From Candidatus Obscuribacterales bacterium (GTDB taxonomy: Bacteria > Cyanobacteriota > Vampirovibrionia > Obscuribacterales > Obscuribacteraceae): DNA of 43,618 nt. The stretch lies in contig JAKFUT010000060.1 in the NCBI GenBank assembly GCA_021732565.1, positions 1-43,618 of the forward strand, in the 5' to 3' direction. The notes under the pieces were generated by a model that worked only from the letters and a program-made list of their open reading frames with translations, was not told the DNA's origin and searched no databases. The position numbers and the translations under genes were made by a program. Of this stretch, positions 1 through 11,500 are shown in pieces (within the stretch, counting starts at the first letter, position 1; each line of letters opens with the position of its first letter).

Positions 1-100
1 GTCTTTCAGGCTCAATATCACACCGCGGATCTCTAGTCACAAGTTTGCAAACTTTCACAGCCATTATCAAGTTTCAAATCGAGGCACTTGGAGAACTGGT

Positions 101-1453
101 ATGGAAGAAAATTCAAATCGGCGCCCCGGAATGTTTAAGTCGTTGCTCATTGCCAGCCTACTGGCATTGGCGGCTTTCGGCTCAGTAAGAGCCGCTTCAG
201 CATCTACATATTATATTGGTTCGGCTACGGGAACAGTTCGTGACGGGACATCGTTCGAGAATGCCTGGTCTCTTAACGGTATCGATTGGTCGAAGGTACA
301 ACCTGGCGACAGAATTGAGATCGACTGCGGTAAACAACGAACTCCCGGGAACGGACTTTATATAAACTACAACGGACCGCTCAAAGTAGGAAAAGACGGA
401 ATCACAATTGCTTTGTCTGAGCAGCCGGACCACAATTTCGGCAATGTGTCCATAGTCGGTTCCGGCAGCATCATTGATCTTCAGGGACACTCGAATGTGA
501 CAATTCAAGGCTCGAAGAATAATCGGTTAAATTTGCAAGGCGGTTCTTATGGGGTCCCATTGGTTCTTGTGGACGCCGGCGCGAAAAATGTTACCTTTAA
601 CAACATCAACATAGCGTATTGCAATTTCGGGATGCGTATTGGAAGCGGTACGCAAAATGTTGTACTAAAGAATGTCGATATCGGCGGTGCTTCTACCGGT
701 CTCCATTTGCAGGGAAGCACCGGTACGGTGTGTTCGCAAGTAACGATCCACGATAACCTTCAGAACGTGTACGCGGAAGGAGCCGTCAATCCGAAATTTG
801 ATAAATGTTGGTTGTATAACTCGGACAAGGCAGGCCGATTTTATCGACAAGGATCCTATGCAGCCATGTTTACCGGCCCGTCCAGCGGATTCACTACACC
901 TGCATTTACAAACTGCGTTATAGGTCCGGGATTGGAAACCGGCTTGTGGTTCTATCCTTCATATGGAAGTAACTGCGGGTTGACCATGAAGGATTCGTTG
1001 TTCATTGGCTGCGCCGGCTACGGGATCAGAAAAGAGGCGAGTATTGCTTCTGGGCAGCAGAGCATAAACCTTAACAGCGTGACCATGTTCCAGGCCCGCA
1101 CCAGCCCGCTGCCGAGTTATTATCCTCAGGAAGTATCACTGCGCTTCTTCGAGTCGTCGAATCCGGCAGCAGAAGTGGTATCAAACAGCATTGTCTATGA
1201 CGGCTTTGTTAACGTCTTTGGCACCCGCTTGCTGGGACCAAAAAACTACCAGTATCGTACATTAGGTCAGACTATGACATTGTCGGCTAGTCAAAATGAT
1301 CCCAAATTCAAATCCGACGTGTCAAACATCACTGGTGCAGCCACATTCAGCCAATTGCGCGATCTGGACTTTTCCCTTCAATCCGGAAGTCCAGCAGCCG
1401 GCTCCGGATCAGCAGTTACATCCGTTCAGCAATTGCTCAACTCGTTCCAATAG
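101..1453 (+). CDS. Secreted right-handed parallel beta-helix protein
   Basis: The protein is 450 aa. A signal peptide is visible: a basic start (NRRPG), then a hydrophobic core (residues 11-27, LLIASLLALAAF) and a VRA-A-S cleavage region near residue 31. Residues about 125-330 contain short strand-turn units rich in N, V, I and G (NVTIQGS, NVTFNNINI, NVVLKNVDIG, LTMKDSLFIG), typical of pectate-lyase-like beta-helix proteins with a DUF1565 or NosD-like look. I see no catalytic signature, so it could be a polysaccharide-binding or degrading surface protein; its substrate is unknown. GGAGA ends 6 nt before the ATG and supports the start; the ATG at 131 (MFKSLL) is an alternative that would still give a good signal peptide. 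It stands alone and is followed by a long hairpin. The export and fold calls are fairly secure; the function is not. Confidence 0.85.
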   Translation: MEENSNRRPGMFKSLLIASLLALAAFGSVRAASASTYYIGSATGTVRDGTSFENAWSLNGIDWSKVQPGDRIEIDCGKQRTPGNGLYINYNGPLKVGKDGITIALSEQPDHNFGNVSIVGSGSIIDLQGHSNVTIQGSKNNRLNLQGGSYGVPLVLVDAGAKNVTFNNINIAYCNFGMRIGSGTQNVVLKNVDIGGASTGLHLQGSTGTVCSQVTIHDNLQNVYAEGAVNPKFDKCWLYNSDKAGRFYRQGSYAAMFTGPSSGFTTPAFTNCVIGPGLETGLWFYPSYGSNCGLTMKDSLFIGCAGYGIRKEASIASGQQSINLNSVTMFQARTSPLPSYYPQEVSLRFFESSNPAAEVVSNSIVYDGFVNVFGTRLLGPKNYQYRTLGQTMTLSASQNDPKFKSDVSNITGAATFSQLRDLDFSLQSGSPAAGSGSAVTSVQQLLNSFQ

Positions 1454-1468
1454 ACGGGACATACTCGT

Positions 1469-1522
1469 ACCTACGTGCCGAAATACGGTGCCACCTCGGC
1501 GCCTTGTTTCGGCTACGTAGGT
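1469..1522. terminator. Long imperfect hairpin after the beta-helix gene
   Basis: The arms ACCTACGTGCCGAAA (1469-1483) and TTTCGGCTACGTAGGT (1507-1522) pair over 15 positions with one bulge. Inside the loop GGTGCC pairs with GGCGCC. The structure begins 15 nt after the stop codon. There is no clear T tract (TTCCAAAT follows), so it may be an atypical terminator or an mRNA 3'-end stabiliser rather than a classical Rho-independent site. Confidence 0.5.
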
Positions 1523-2210
1523 TTCCAAATAGCGCTGCCGCTAGTCCGTAGACCCGGAATTGACTGCGGCTTCTTCGTTCACCTCATCGGCCCTGGACCC
1601 TCATTTCCGGGCCTTTACACTAGTCCCGCTCCACATTGAAGATGAGTGGTTGGTAGCGGCGGTCCATGACCATCCGGCTCTCCCTACAGTGATTTCAATC
1701 GATCACTTTCTCTGTGAAGCGGTACTAGTCTAAACTGAAATCAGGGCGGAACATTGTGTCTGCGTCAGGCATTGGAGAGCCGGCGGTCGATTGTTGGTAT
1801 CCCATTGCACTTGCGGGCAACCGCCAACCTCAATGCCGCCAACATCTTCCATCACCCCGTGCCGGGGCGGAAGGGACCGGTGTCTGCATGCTAACACGCC
1901 GAACCTTAACATGCACCGCAAAGTCGCTTTGCAACTTGTTAACAACCTTTCGATAATCTCTCCTTATCAACGAGCTCTGGCGGTTCCTGAAGGATGAGCT
2001 GGCGATTCGACGAAGGAGTGCCAAACAGTGGCGGTTTGCATTCATGCACCGTTTTTCAATCTCCCTGAGCCAATCTTCTTGATTTGGAGCCTCAGACACT
2101 GAATGCGGAGCTTTGCGCTGTTTCGGGGGAGAAATCTACAGATGTTGGACTGTAACCCAAGGGTAACGATGGCGGCCAATAATTGGTAAATCCGGGGCGG
2201 GGGAATCGAC
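1523..2210. other. Non-coding stretch upstream of the repeat-protein operon
   Basis: About 690 bases without a convincing gene; open frames on both strands lack ribosome binding sites and look like random translation. It contains the small hairpin GCAAAG-tcg-CTTTGC (1918-1932) and, just after it, the promoter-like sequence annotated at 1929-1957. A long 5' leader for the 2211 gene is possible. Confidence 0.5.
1929..1957 (+). promoter_or_regulatory. Candidate sigma70 promoter with internal palindrome
   Basis: TTGCAA (1929-1934) is separated by 17 nt from GATAAT (1952-1957), a reasonable -35/-10 pair. The perfect 10-base palindrome TTGTTAACAA (1936-1945) lies inside the spacer, where a repressor would block polymerase. 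It would drive the 2211-12073 unit with a leader of about 245 nt. This is pattern matching only. Confidence 0.33.
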
Positions 2211-2489
2211 ATGGCAGTAGCAGCAGCAGCAGTATTAGCGAAGGGTGTACTTCCGGATCTTGTGTTATTTGGAGATTTTTGTGAGCAAGCACCCGAACAG
2301 ACCCCCAGTACCACAAGTCATGTACATCGAAACACAAAGAAAACTCAAGCTGTAATTGATGACTCCGTAAATCTGCTCAATAAGACCATCGCCGGGCACG
2401 GGCAAATGAGCTCAGACTCTCTTCTCAGAACGGCTCGTTGTCACGCGGGGGTTGGCTTCCTGACAGAGCTAGTGGCTAATGCCGATTGA
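2211..2489 (+). CDS. Small protein upstream of the giant repeat protein
   Basis: The protein is 92 aa. I do not recognise a family. The start ATG follows a purine-rich GGGGGA with 6 nt spacing. The first residues are Ala/Val-rich, encoded partly by a short AGC/AGT run (2216-2233), and the N-terminal 20 residues are mildly hydrophobic but not a clean signal peptide. The C-terminal half (about 45-90) looks helical. It lies directly before the giant gene: the gap to the preferred GTG start at 2525 is 35 nt, and a TTG at 2486 would overlap its stop by 4 nt (TTGA). The two are very likely co-transcribed, so it may be an accessory or chaperone-like partner of the giant protein, but nothing in the sequence proves this. 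Confidence 0.6.
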   Translation: MAVAAAAVLAKGVLPDLVLFGDFCEQAPEQTPSTTSHVHRNTKKTQAVIDDSVNLLNKTIAGHGQMSSDSLLRTARCHAGVGFLTELVANAD

Positions 2490-2524
2490 GGTATATAAAA
2501 CTCGGGCTCAAGGAGATAACCTAC

Positions 2525-5500
2525 GTGCGCGATCCAAAATTCGACCAGACGTTTTCAGGTGGAGCCGATTCGGACGCCGATGAAGCGGTGCTTTCGTTGC
2601 TGAATTTGTTGGGAGATGCCCGGTTTCATCTAGCTAATCGTCAAAAGCGAGATCAGTTAGATATAGATGAGCACTACTACAGTGGTCGCGCTGAACTTGC
2701 TTCGCCCCGGGAGTCGGAGATTCCCGTTTTGGGGATTCAATGGACCAGCGATGGACAGGCGGTGGTGAAGTTCTATGCAAATGGACAATCTATTGCCGAA
2801 GACCAGTTTGAGACAAAAATGGTTTTTAAGTGGGACGAAAAAACATCTTCAGAGACTCGCGAAGTATTCAAGAAAGGCTCCGCTAGTCCAGATCTTGTCA
2901 CTAAAGTGATCAGAACTGGCGATGAACTCCGCGTCGAGTCAACCACAGACAGGGAAAATCAGTCTGCCGTTTTTCAAAATGGCGTGCCGGTAGACTTGTG
3001 GCTTACCGTGGGACCGTCCAAGCGAGCGATTCGATTCAACTTTGACACTGATGGCACAGTAGCCGACATTGATTACTCCCGAACCACTATTCATATAGAT
3101 GATCCGACTCCGTTTAAGGTCGGAGCAGAATTGGCTTTGAAGACAATTGCTGAAACCTTCGGATTGCCTGTACCTCCAACACCCCACCTCGATGAGAGGG
3201 ATGTTGTATTTCAGGCAACCGGCGAAGATGTGATGGAAGACACGGAATTAGACGTGTCGATTGGAACGCAGTTGTGTCCCGGCACCGGTGGTGATACCGC
3301 CGCTGGTGACCGGAGCAACCCGTCGCTTGCTGTGCCGGCAGTGAGCGCCGACTCAGTGTTGCCGTTGGAAACGCACTCACTCATCGGCGCGGCTATTGAT
3401 CCGGTTCCTGGCGGATCCGGTCTCGGTGAGCCGTTGGTTGACGCGGCATTACCGACGGAGGCGCAATCGGCGGACTCTTTGATTGGAGGTAAGTTGTCGC
3501 CTGGCTCCGGTGGTGATACCGCCGCTGGTGATAGAGGCGAGCCACTGGCGGGTGTGCCACCATCGAGCGGCGCCATGGACTTTTCAATAGGAACGAAGGT
3601 GTCTTCCGATAAGCAGGACGATACCGCCTACGGTGGTGATGCGCAAGTGGAAGCCCCTGGAGTCAATCTGCAAACCACGGGCTTGGAACAAAACACAGTA
3701 ATGAGCACACTGTTACCGTTGGACAGTCAGAACAGCGATAGCATTGCGAACGCTGCGCTAATTGATACTCCTGAGTTACCGCCAGTGCCCGCATATGAGC
3801 TGGCTGCCGCTCCTGGCGCGCAGTTGCAGCTAGTAAACGATTCCGGTTTTGTTTATGGTGGTTCTCTTGATTCTGTTTTCGTTGAGGAGATCGTACCGGG
3901 GCAGGAAAACGTACCGATGGAACCGTCTTCTGCCGGTTTCAGAGAACTGCTTCCAAACGCGGGAGTGTTTGTTTCGCATGATGTTACGGCGGGAAAGACT
4001 ACCCTGGTAACAGTGCACCCCACCTTTGGAGTTGTGCAACAATCGGTCGACAACGCTGGCGTCGTTACGACCAGGTTCGAACGCGGTCCCATCACTTCTG
4101 TGATTTATAATCCTGCAGGAAAGCCACCATATGTAGTACTACCAGCTGATCAAACCGAGAAATTCAATCCGGCTGAAATGGCAGTGGCCGTCTCGGCTGA
4201 TGACAAGATCAAGGTTTTTGCCGACGGTCATATAGAGCTTACTCTCACACCGCCCATACCGGAAGACGTTGTTAATTCTCAGAACAGCTTGAAATTTACA
4301 AAGTTGTTTCTTCGCCCGGCACCAGACGGAACCTTCAAAATAGTGGGCGGACAAATTGAACAAGATGGAAACACCTACAATTACTCCGATTGCTCAGATC
4401 CGGTAGATCGAGGAAAACAGTTATATAAACAGGTCTTCAATCGCGATATCGAGCCGGATAACACATGGCCCGCTGAGCACTTTAGAAATAAAGGCACATA
4501 TGAAGGCGCAGTGCGAGCCATACTGGCGAACTCCCTTCAGGAGTTCAAGAAATCAATTCCGTCGAACAAGGATGAGATTATGCCTTTCTTGTTCCAACGA
4601 TTGCTTAACAGAAAGTATGATCCAAATGGAGATCCTGCCAATGATAAGAAGTTTCGCGAACTGCTCGATCAGGGGAAAATTGACGAAGTTATAGAAATTA
4701 TTCTGAAGTCTAAGGAGTTTCAATCTCAGCACCGTGAGGCATTTCTCGCAAATTTAACCGATGACAAAACTAATATACCGATTGATATACGTGTTGTGGA
4801 CGGTAGAACAATTAAGACATTTTTGAACGGTAAGGTGATAGAGGAGTATAAAGTCAACGGTCACACCGTCACAGTAGAGGCTAATCCTAACGGAAAGATC
4901 ATAACCAAATTCAGTGATCCAAATGCTCCGTTTGCACAATGCGAGTATGATACCAGGCTGAAGACTTATGCGTTCTGCAAGATACCTCCGGAAATTTTAC
5001 TGCGAGCATCTGTAGACGGAAATACCGGAGAGCTGAAATTCGATCCGCCGGAGAAAAAACTGGCTGATATGAAGACCGCCGAATATTCTCTTGGTGGGGT
5101 AAAAACTACGCTATATTGGGACGGCAGGCGAGAGATCACATATGACTCGGCTTACGCTCCTGATTCTAAAGTTAAGGAAATTCGATATCCGGTTGGCGAT
5201 CCGCGCGGCACTCAAATCGAACGAAAGAATGGCGATGTTGAAGTCGGCCGGTTGAACGCGCAGGGTCAATTAGTTGTTGAAGTTACCTGCAAAACCCCTG
5301 GAGCCGATGGTGTTCAAAAGACCACTAACATTTATGCCGATGCATCCGGCAAGATCCTGTTAAGGAGCCTGTGTTCGGGCACGGATGGGCAAGGCTCATT
5401 CCAACGAGAGACCTGGCAGGGAACTCCCGAACAAGGGCTCATAACGCAAACAGCTTACGCCAATGGCAGCGTTGTAACAACCATCCAGCATGGTCGAATT

Positions 5501-8500
5501 GCCACTGTAACCTACCTGCCCGGTTCTCCGCCGGGGGCAACATATGCGGGACGCGACAATCAGATTTTGAATGACGTCAAACCAGAAGAACTGGTGATAC
5601 GCGAGCGTCTGGTTCAAGGAAAGAAGCAACAAACTCGCGCAGATGGAACGGTAGTGACAGAGCTTGCGCCTGGTGTTACTCAATTACAGTTCAAGTTTCC
5701 ATTGCTTGATCCGCAACAGCGTGTGCTGCAAATAATAGATCAAAACACCGGGATTACAGAAACACGATTCAAGGGTGGAGACATAGAGTACTCCGGAACG
5801 CTTACGGCGGACCAGTTAAAGAAGCGCGGATACAATGTTGCCGATGATCCGAACATCGGCAAGATAACCAGGCTGATTCGGAGAAAGAACGGCGAAGTAA
5901 CAGTCGAGTATGACTCGAGCAAACTCGAGGAGCCGTATAAAGATCTCAAATCTAGAACCGTATTTCCGAATCAGAGCGACGGTGCTCGGCAGCGGCTCGA
6001 TTACGACGGTACCAAAGGCAGGATCTCTGAGACCGCAATCTTCAAGAACAACGAACAAATTTACGTTGAAGGTGAAGCAAAGGAGGGCGACGGCCAATAT
6101 AAGTATCGCCGATTCAACGATGAAAATGGCAACGCAGTTGACCAACGCTTTTATGCCGATGGTGCTGTTCGAATCGTATTTCACGATCCGGAAACCAAGT
6201 TCATCTACGTAGAGACTCGCCCCGGGAAGTCAGGTCAGCCGGAATATTGGGCGCTTTTGCCCGGTGAGGAAAATCCCCGGCAAATTAGCCCTGGCGAAGC
6301 GGTATTTCCAGTTGCTGAGATAAAAAATCCGAACAAGCCGCCGTCGAAGATAATGAGCAATGGCGACATCGTGACCACATTCGTTCCGCCTGATACCTCT
6401 GTGCTAACGGAATTCGCGCCAAATGATCCATTGCAGCGCATAAGCCAGCATGTCAGACCTGTATCGGGAACCATTGAGATTCGACACAAGGACGGCTCGG
6501 TGGAAACCATCTATACCAAGCCAGACGCAATTATCAAAAGAGAAATCTGGTTCCCGCACAATGATCCCGCTGGCCGCGTGTATGTTCGAGAGTTTGTCCC
6601 GGGTGCGCAGGGAGATATAGTTAGGGAAACGCAGTTCAAAGGACAAAATAACCTGGTCATTATTCACAAGGAATTGAATGGTGTCAGCGGATGTACCTAT
6701 GAACGCATAACCAGGGGACCGAACGGTGTGTCTGTGGAGCGTGACGGCTATGACGACAAAGGACACTTTATTGAACGAACTGACAACGGAAGGGTGGAAC
6801 GGCGCTGGGATAATGGAGAGTTCAGAGTACAGGGTGTTAATGACATAAAGGGAGAAATTCTCGCTGGTGGGAAAGCAGAACATTTTGATCTTGATGGCAG
6901 CAAAGGCATCGTTGAAACCGATGAAAAAACGGGGCAGGTGCTTAGCGTCCGCTACACTGACGGGCCACGGAAGGGAATGTCTTTTTCATTCCGCTATGCG
7001 GAAGGCAAGGTTGTCGCAGTAACAGTGGCCTCCGAAGCCACCAAACCGCCTTCGCTAATTACCCTCACTCGTGAGAAGGAAGGACACTGGAATCCAGCCG
7101 GGGCCCAAGTGCCGGGTCTCACGTTTCCGGCGGACAAAATAAAAGGCGATTTTACTGTTCGACCGAACGGTGACATTGTGTTTGATGCCGGTGACGGAAA
7201 GAAACAGATGTTGAGCATCGATGGATCGAAGAAAAGCACCGACTTAAATACGTACACTAGAATCGTGGAGAAAAACGGGGAGACAAAGCAGGAATGTTGG
7301 GATGGCTATGCGTGGCGTCAAGCTACCAGTGTCAAAACTGAAAATGGTGTTACAACTATGGTCTTCGAAGGCTCGCCTTCAAAGATTATTCGCAACGCTA
7401 ATACGGATACTCTCACCGTTGAGTTCCCTCCACCTGATGCGAAGACCGTTGTCTGTGCTTGGAAAGAGCAGAAGATGACCTGGAAGGAGGAAGGTAAACC
7501 GGAGAAGATCTACTATAATACCGGTGAGAATGGAGGCGATGGCAAAGCCCTCTGGTATGAAGGTGACGTTGTTCGAACTACTGCTACCGGAGTTGTGGTT
7601 CAGCTAAAAGGATCACCGAAAGACTTGCCAATGCAGGTTGAGATAGCGTTGCGAGACAGCGCGCCGGGTGTTAGTGATGCCGGTGGTACGAGGTCTCGAT
7701 ATCCCAATGGCACAGTTGTTGCCAGAGGCAGAGACGGTCGTATTGTTGAGATAACTAATGTAAACGGAGCTGCGTTCAAATTCGAACGAAACTCAACCGG
7801 CGATATAGTTGCCTTCACCGCATCTGATGGCACTCGTTATACGCGTCGGGGAGATAAATCCGGCGATTCGCCTGCGCAGGTATCGAAATGGAACGTGGAG
7901 AAAAAGGGGCAACCATCTGCGGTACTCGAAGGCGAGCCTAAGTTAGACAATAAGGGTGGCTTTGAATTATTGAGCCCCGTTGGTGACGGGGTGATCGTCG
8001 CCCCCGGAGGCCGAGTGATTCATCGAAAAGACGGTCAGATCGTGGCCGTGACCGATGTAAACGGACAGAATTGGTTTGCGGCCGGACCGCCAGACCAGAA
8101 TGGCGAGCAAACCTTCACGATTATGCATGGTGGCGAGCAGAACACTGTTAAGGGGTGCGCACGAATTCTCGGGAATGGTTCTTTTGGTGTTCAAACCGGC
8201 GATGGAATCATTGCCCCCAATCTTGCGGATCGTTCTGTAAGTAAGTTCAACGAACAAGGATTTGAGATCCAACGAACATTCGAAAATGGAGTTCAAATCA
8301 TTAGAGATGATCAAGGTCGGGTTATTTCAACAAAAGATGTTGATGGCACGTCGCGTGATTTCAAATGGGAAACGCCGGAAAATAGTGAGCCGTACATTAG
8401 CGAAGTGCTTATTAATGGCAAGGTGGTGGAGAAGGCTATTCCCACGCAGCAAGGGCCCATGCTGCGAGCGTTAAAAGACGGGGCAGATCCGAATCAGCTT

Positions 8501-11500
8501 ACAAATGAACACCTTGGCGATGTGGTTATTTATGAACCAAACATGAGACGAACTGCAATTCATGTGCAGGATGGCCGGAGCGTTGGCAGAACAATAACTG
8601 ATTTGCATGGCACGAAGCGCGTTGAAAACGGATCGCAGATTAGCAGTATTGAACGAGGACCCGCTGACAAGAGTGAACGAAAAATTGAAAATGATCGCTT
8701 GGTTTCGACTACCGATGTGACTGGTACATTGGTTCGCACCTTCGAGTATGGCGATCCGCAAAACCCTCTTCCGACCACTATCGTAGAAACTAAAAACGGC
8801 GGGGAACCAGTCAAGTTCGTGCTCGATAAGGCCACTGGTAAATATACTCTGGCTAACCAGACCAACACCGGTGAGAAGATAAGCTTAGATCGTGTGTCCG
8901 GCGATATAACATATGAGCGGGAGGAAGCGGGCTCCCCGATCAAGATTTTTACTCGGGTGGAAACAGCGCGCGGTGAAACGATTCTCAAGGGCATCCCGGG
9001 TCCTGCCGATGTTATTTCCATAACTCAGACTATCGGCGGCAAAACTAAGAAAGTCGTATCTGCCGACGGGGACCAAATCTTTTCCTATAACAAATCCGGT
9101 GAGTTTGTGGGAGCCTATCTGTCCGTATCCGGACCGCCACCGCAATTGGTGCCAATTGCCGAGATCGACGCTACTGGCAGGCTACGCGCTGTTAAGAATG
9201 CCAATGCCAAGGAACCGGCAGACCGCTACGAAGATGGTGAATGTAGCTACGATAAGAGCACCGGTTCCATGGTGATTCGGCGAACGGACGTGTCAGGACA
9301 CAACATCGGCCTCCTGGAGATTTGCAGGGATGGCACCCGCGTCCATCGTGATGCAGGCGATTTAGTGGTAAGAAAGGATTATCCCGGAGGTCGCTTTGAA
9401 CGCTACGAAAACGGCAAACTCGTGTATGAAGAAGTTCCGAATCAGTACGTGAAAACGTACAAAGATGGCAAGCTAACGGCGCATGTATTTGCAGTAGGCA
9501 ACCCGGTTAAGCACGAAGATAAAGACGCGGTGGTATCGGAGCTTTTGCCGGACGGCTCGGCGAATATTTATCATAATGGAAGACAAACTGGAATTCAATT
9601 TGCTGACAAGACTCTATTGATTTTCGGCGCTAACAAAGGTGAGCTTGCGGGTTTGGTTAGCTTTCATAATGGCCAGTCACCGCTGATGGAGTATCAATTT
9701 GAATGGCAAGGTGAGGGCGCAAATCGAAAGATTGCTCGGGTAAGAATGCGTAAAGCATACGATGAATCGGCCAAATGGGAAGATGCTGAATTGCTCGGTC
9801 TCGACGGTTTTCTGCATCCAGTTAATCCGGAGCCGGCAGACAAGCCGGCGAAAGATCGGCTGCGACCTGAAATCATCGACTACCCTAAGAACTATAAGGG
9901 TGAGCAAAATGGTACCAGACGCATAATCACCAGCGGAACGGCGCAAGATCCGATAGATTGGTGGGAAACAAGACTCGACGGGACTACTGAAAGGTTCCTT
10001 GGAAAAACGAAACAGGTGGAGGTTATTCGGCCTCAACCCGAGGCGCCGGCCAAGCCGAGTAACTGGCCGGCCACCTGGCCCGCTGGCTATTCCTTCAAGA
10101 GCGATTATGACAGAGCTCGTGATAATGCTCTTCAGTCTGCTGTCTCCATTCAAGGGGAGTATATGCCCGATGGCAGATATAGGCTTATTCGCTATCTAAG
10201 CAAGAACAATGGGGATGTTCTAACGAGCGAGCGTACCGTCGAAACATACGACCCTGGTACCGGTAAACTGACCACAGAAGTCTACGGACAAGACGGGAAA
10301 TTAGTGCCACCGCCGACGGTGTTGGATACAAGTAGCATTCCGAATTTCAGGAAGGAATACTTTTACAACCTGGTTGAAAGGAACCAACCTGAAGTCTACG
10401 GATGGCAAAATCCGGACGGTTCTTACGCCTTCCGAGACGTTTTCAGCGACGGACGGGTTCGACTTCTCACCATGGACAAAGATCTGAAAACGATTGTTTG
10501 CACGTATTTTGATAAGGACGGCAAGCCGTTGGGAGAGCCGACTAAGTATCCTGTTTCCGAGAAAGATGCTCAGTGGTATCAGGGACTGGCCGAGCGCTTG
10601 AGCTCCACCAGAGGCGTCAGTGTATTTGAAACGGATCCGGAGCGAATCAAGATATATTCTCGTCATGGCGATGGGACCTGGCATGTGGATTCTTTCGATC
10701 CAGCGACAAAGATGAAGGTTACAACATGGTATAGCAAGACCGGAAAAGAGGTCGGTCCGCCCAAAGAAACTAAGCTGTCCGAGTATGCTGCAGAAGAGTT
10801 TCTGAAAGATGCTAATCGTACTAAGCTAGTTGATCTGGAGCATGTTTCTGAAGACGTTGATCGTTGTGAATGCGTAGCCTGGGGGCAAGTGCAAGTAAGG
10901 CGCCAGTTGCCGGATGGCAAGTCGGTAACAGTTACTCTGGCACAGCCACCCGGCGAGCTGCCGTTTGGATGCGTCAATCGACATACGCCCGATGGAAAGT
11001 ATCAGGTCTTAACTAAGTTGGCCGACGGTGGATGGTGTGAGCATACGTTGGGAGCAGACGGAGTCATGCGTTCGCAGGTCTTCGACAAGTCCGGTAAAGA
11101 GGTTGGCGCCCCAGCGGAGTTGCAGCTGAAGAAGGAAGACGCGATGGCACTTCAGAACGCGATATTTAAGCAGCAAGAGTGTGAGGGGCGGATCTTGCCT
11201 GATGGAAGGATGCAATTGCTTGCCAGTTATCCTGACGGTACCATGCGCATAGACACGATTGTTCCCGGAAAGGGAATGGAGTCGGTTATCTATGGTCGCG
11301 ACGGAAAGCCGCTCAGCACTACATTTCTGCCAATGGAAGAGGGAGACGAAAAGAAGTTTGCGCTATACATAAAGTCAAAAACTGGAAGTAACATTGACTA
11401 TGAGAATCGCAGACAGGTTTCACCGCAACCAGAGGTCCGAATATTGCCTGATGGCAAATTCGAAGAATTTGTTACCTATGCAGACGGAAGTTCCCTGAGT

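Noticed and set aside
4421..4730. True phycobilisome linker
   Set aside because: The segment resembles DUF4214, a linker-like domain found in many non-photosynthetic proteins; no other phycobilisome or photosynthesis gene is present.
9677..10153. Minus-strand frame of 158 codons inside the giant gene
   Set aside because: No start context, basic random-looking protein, fully inside a continuous plus-strand repeat protein.
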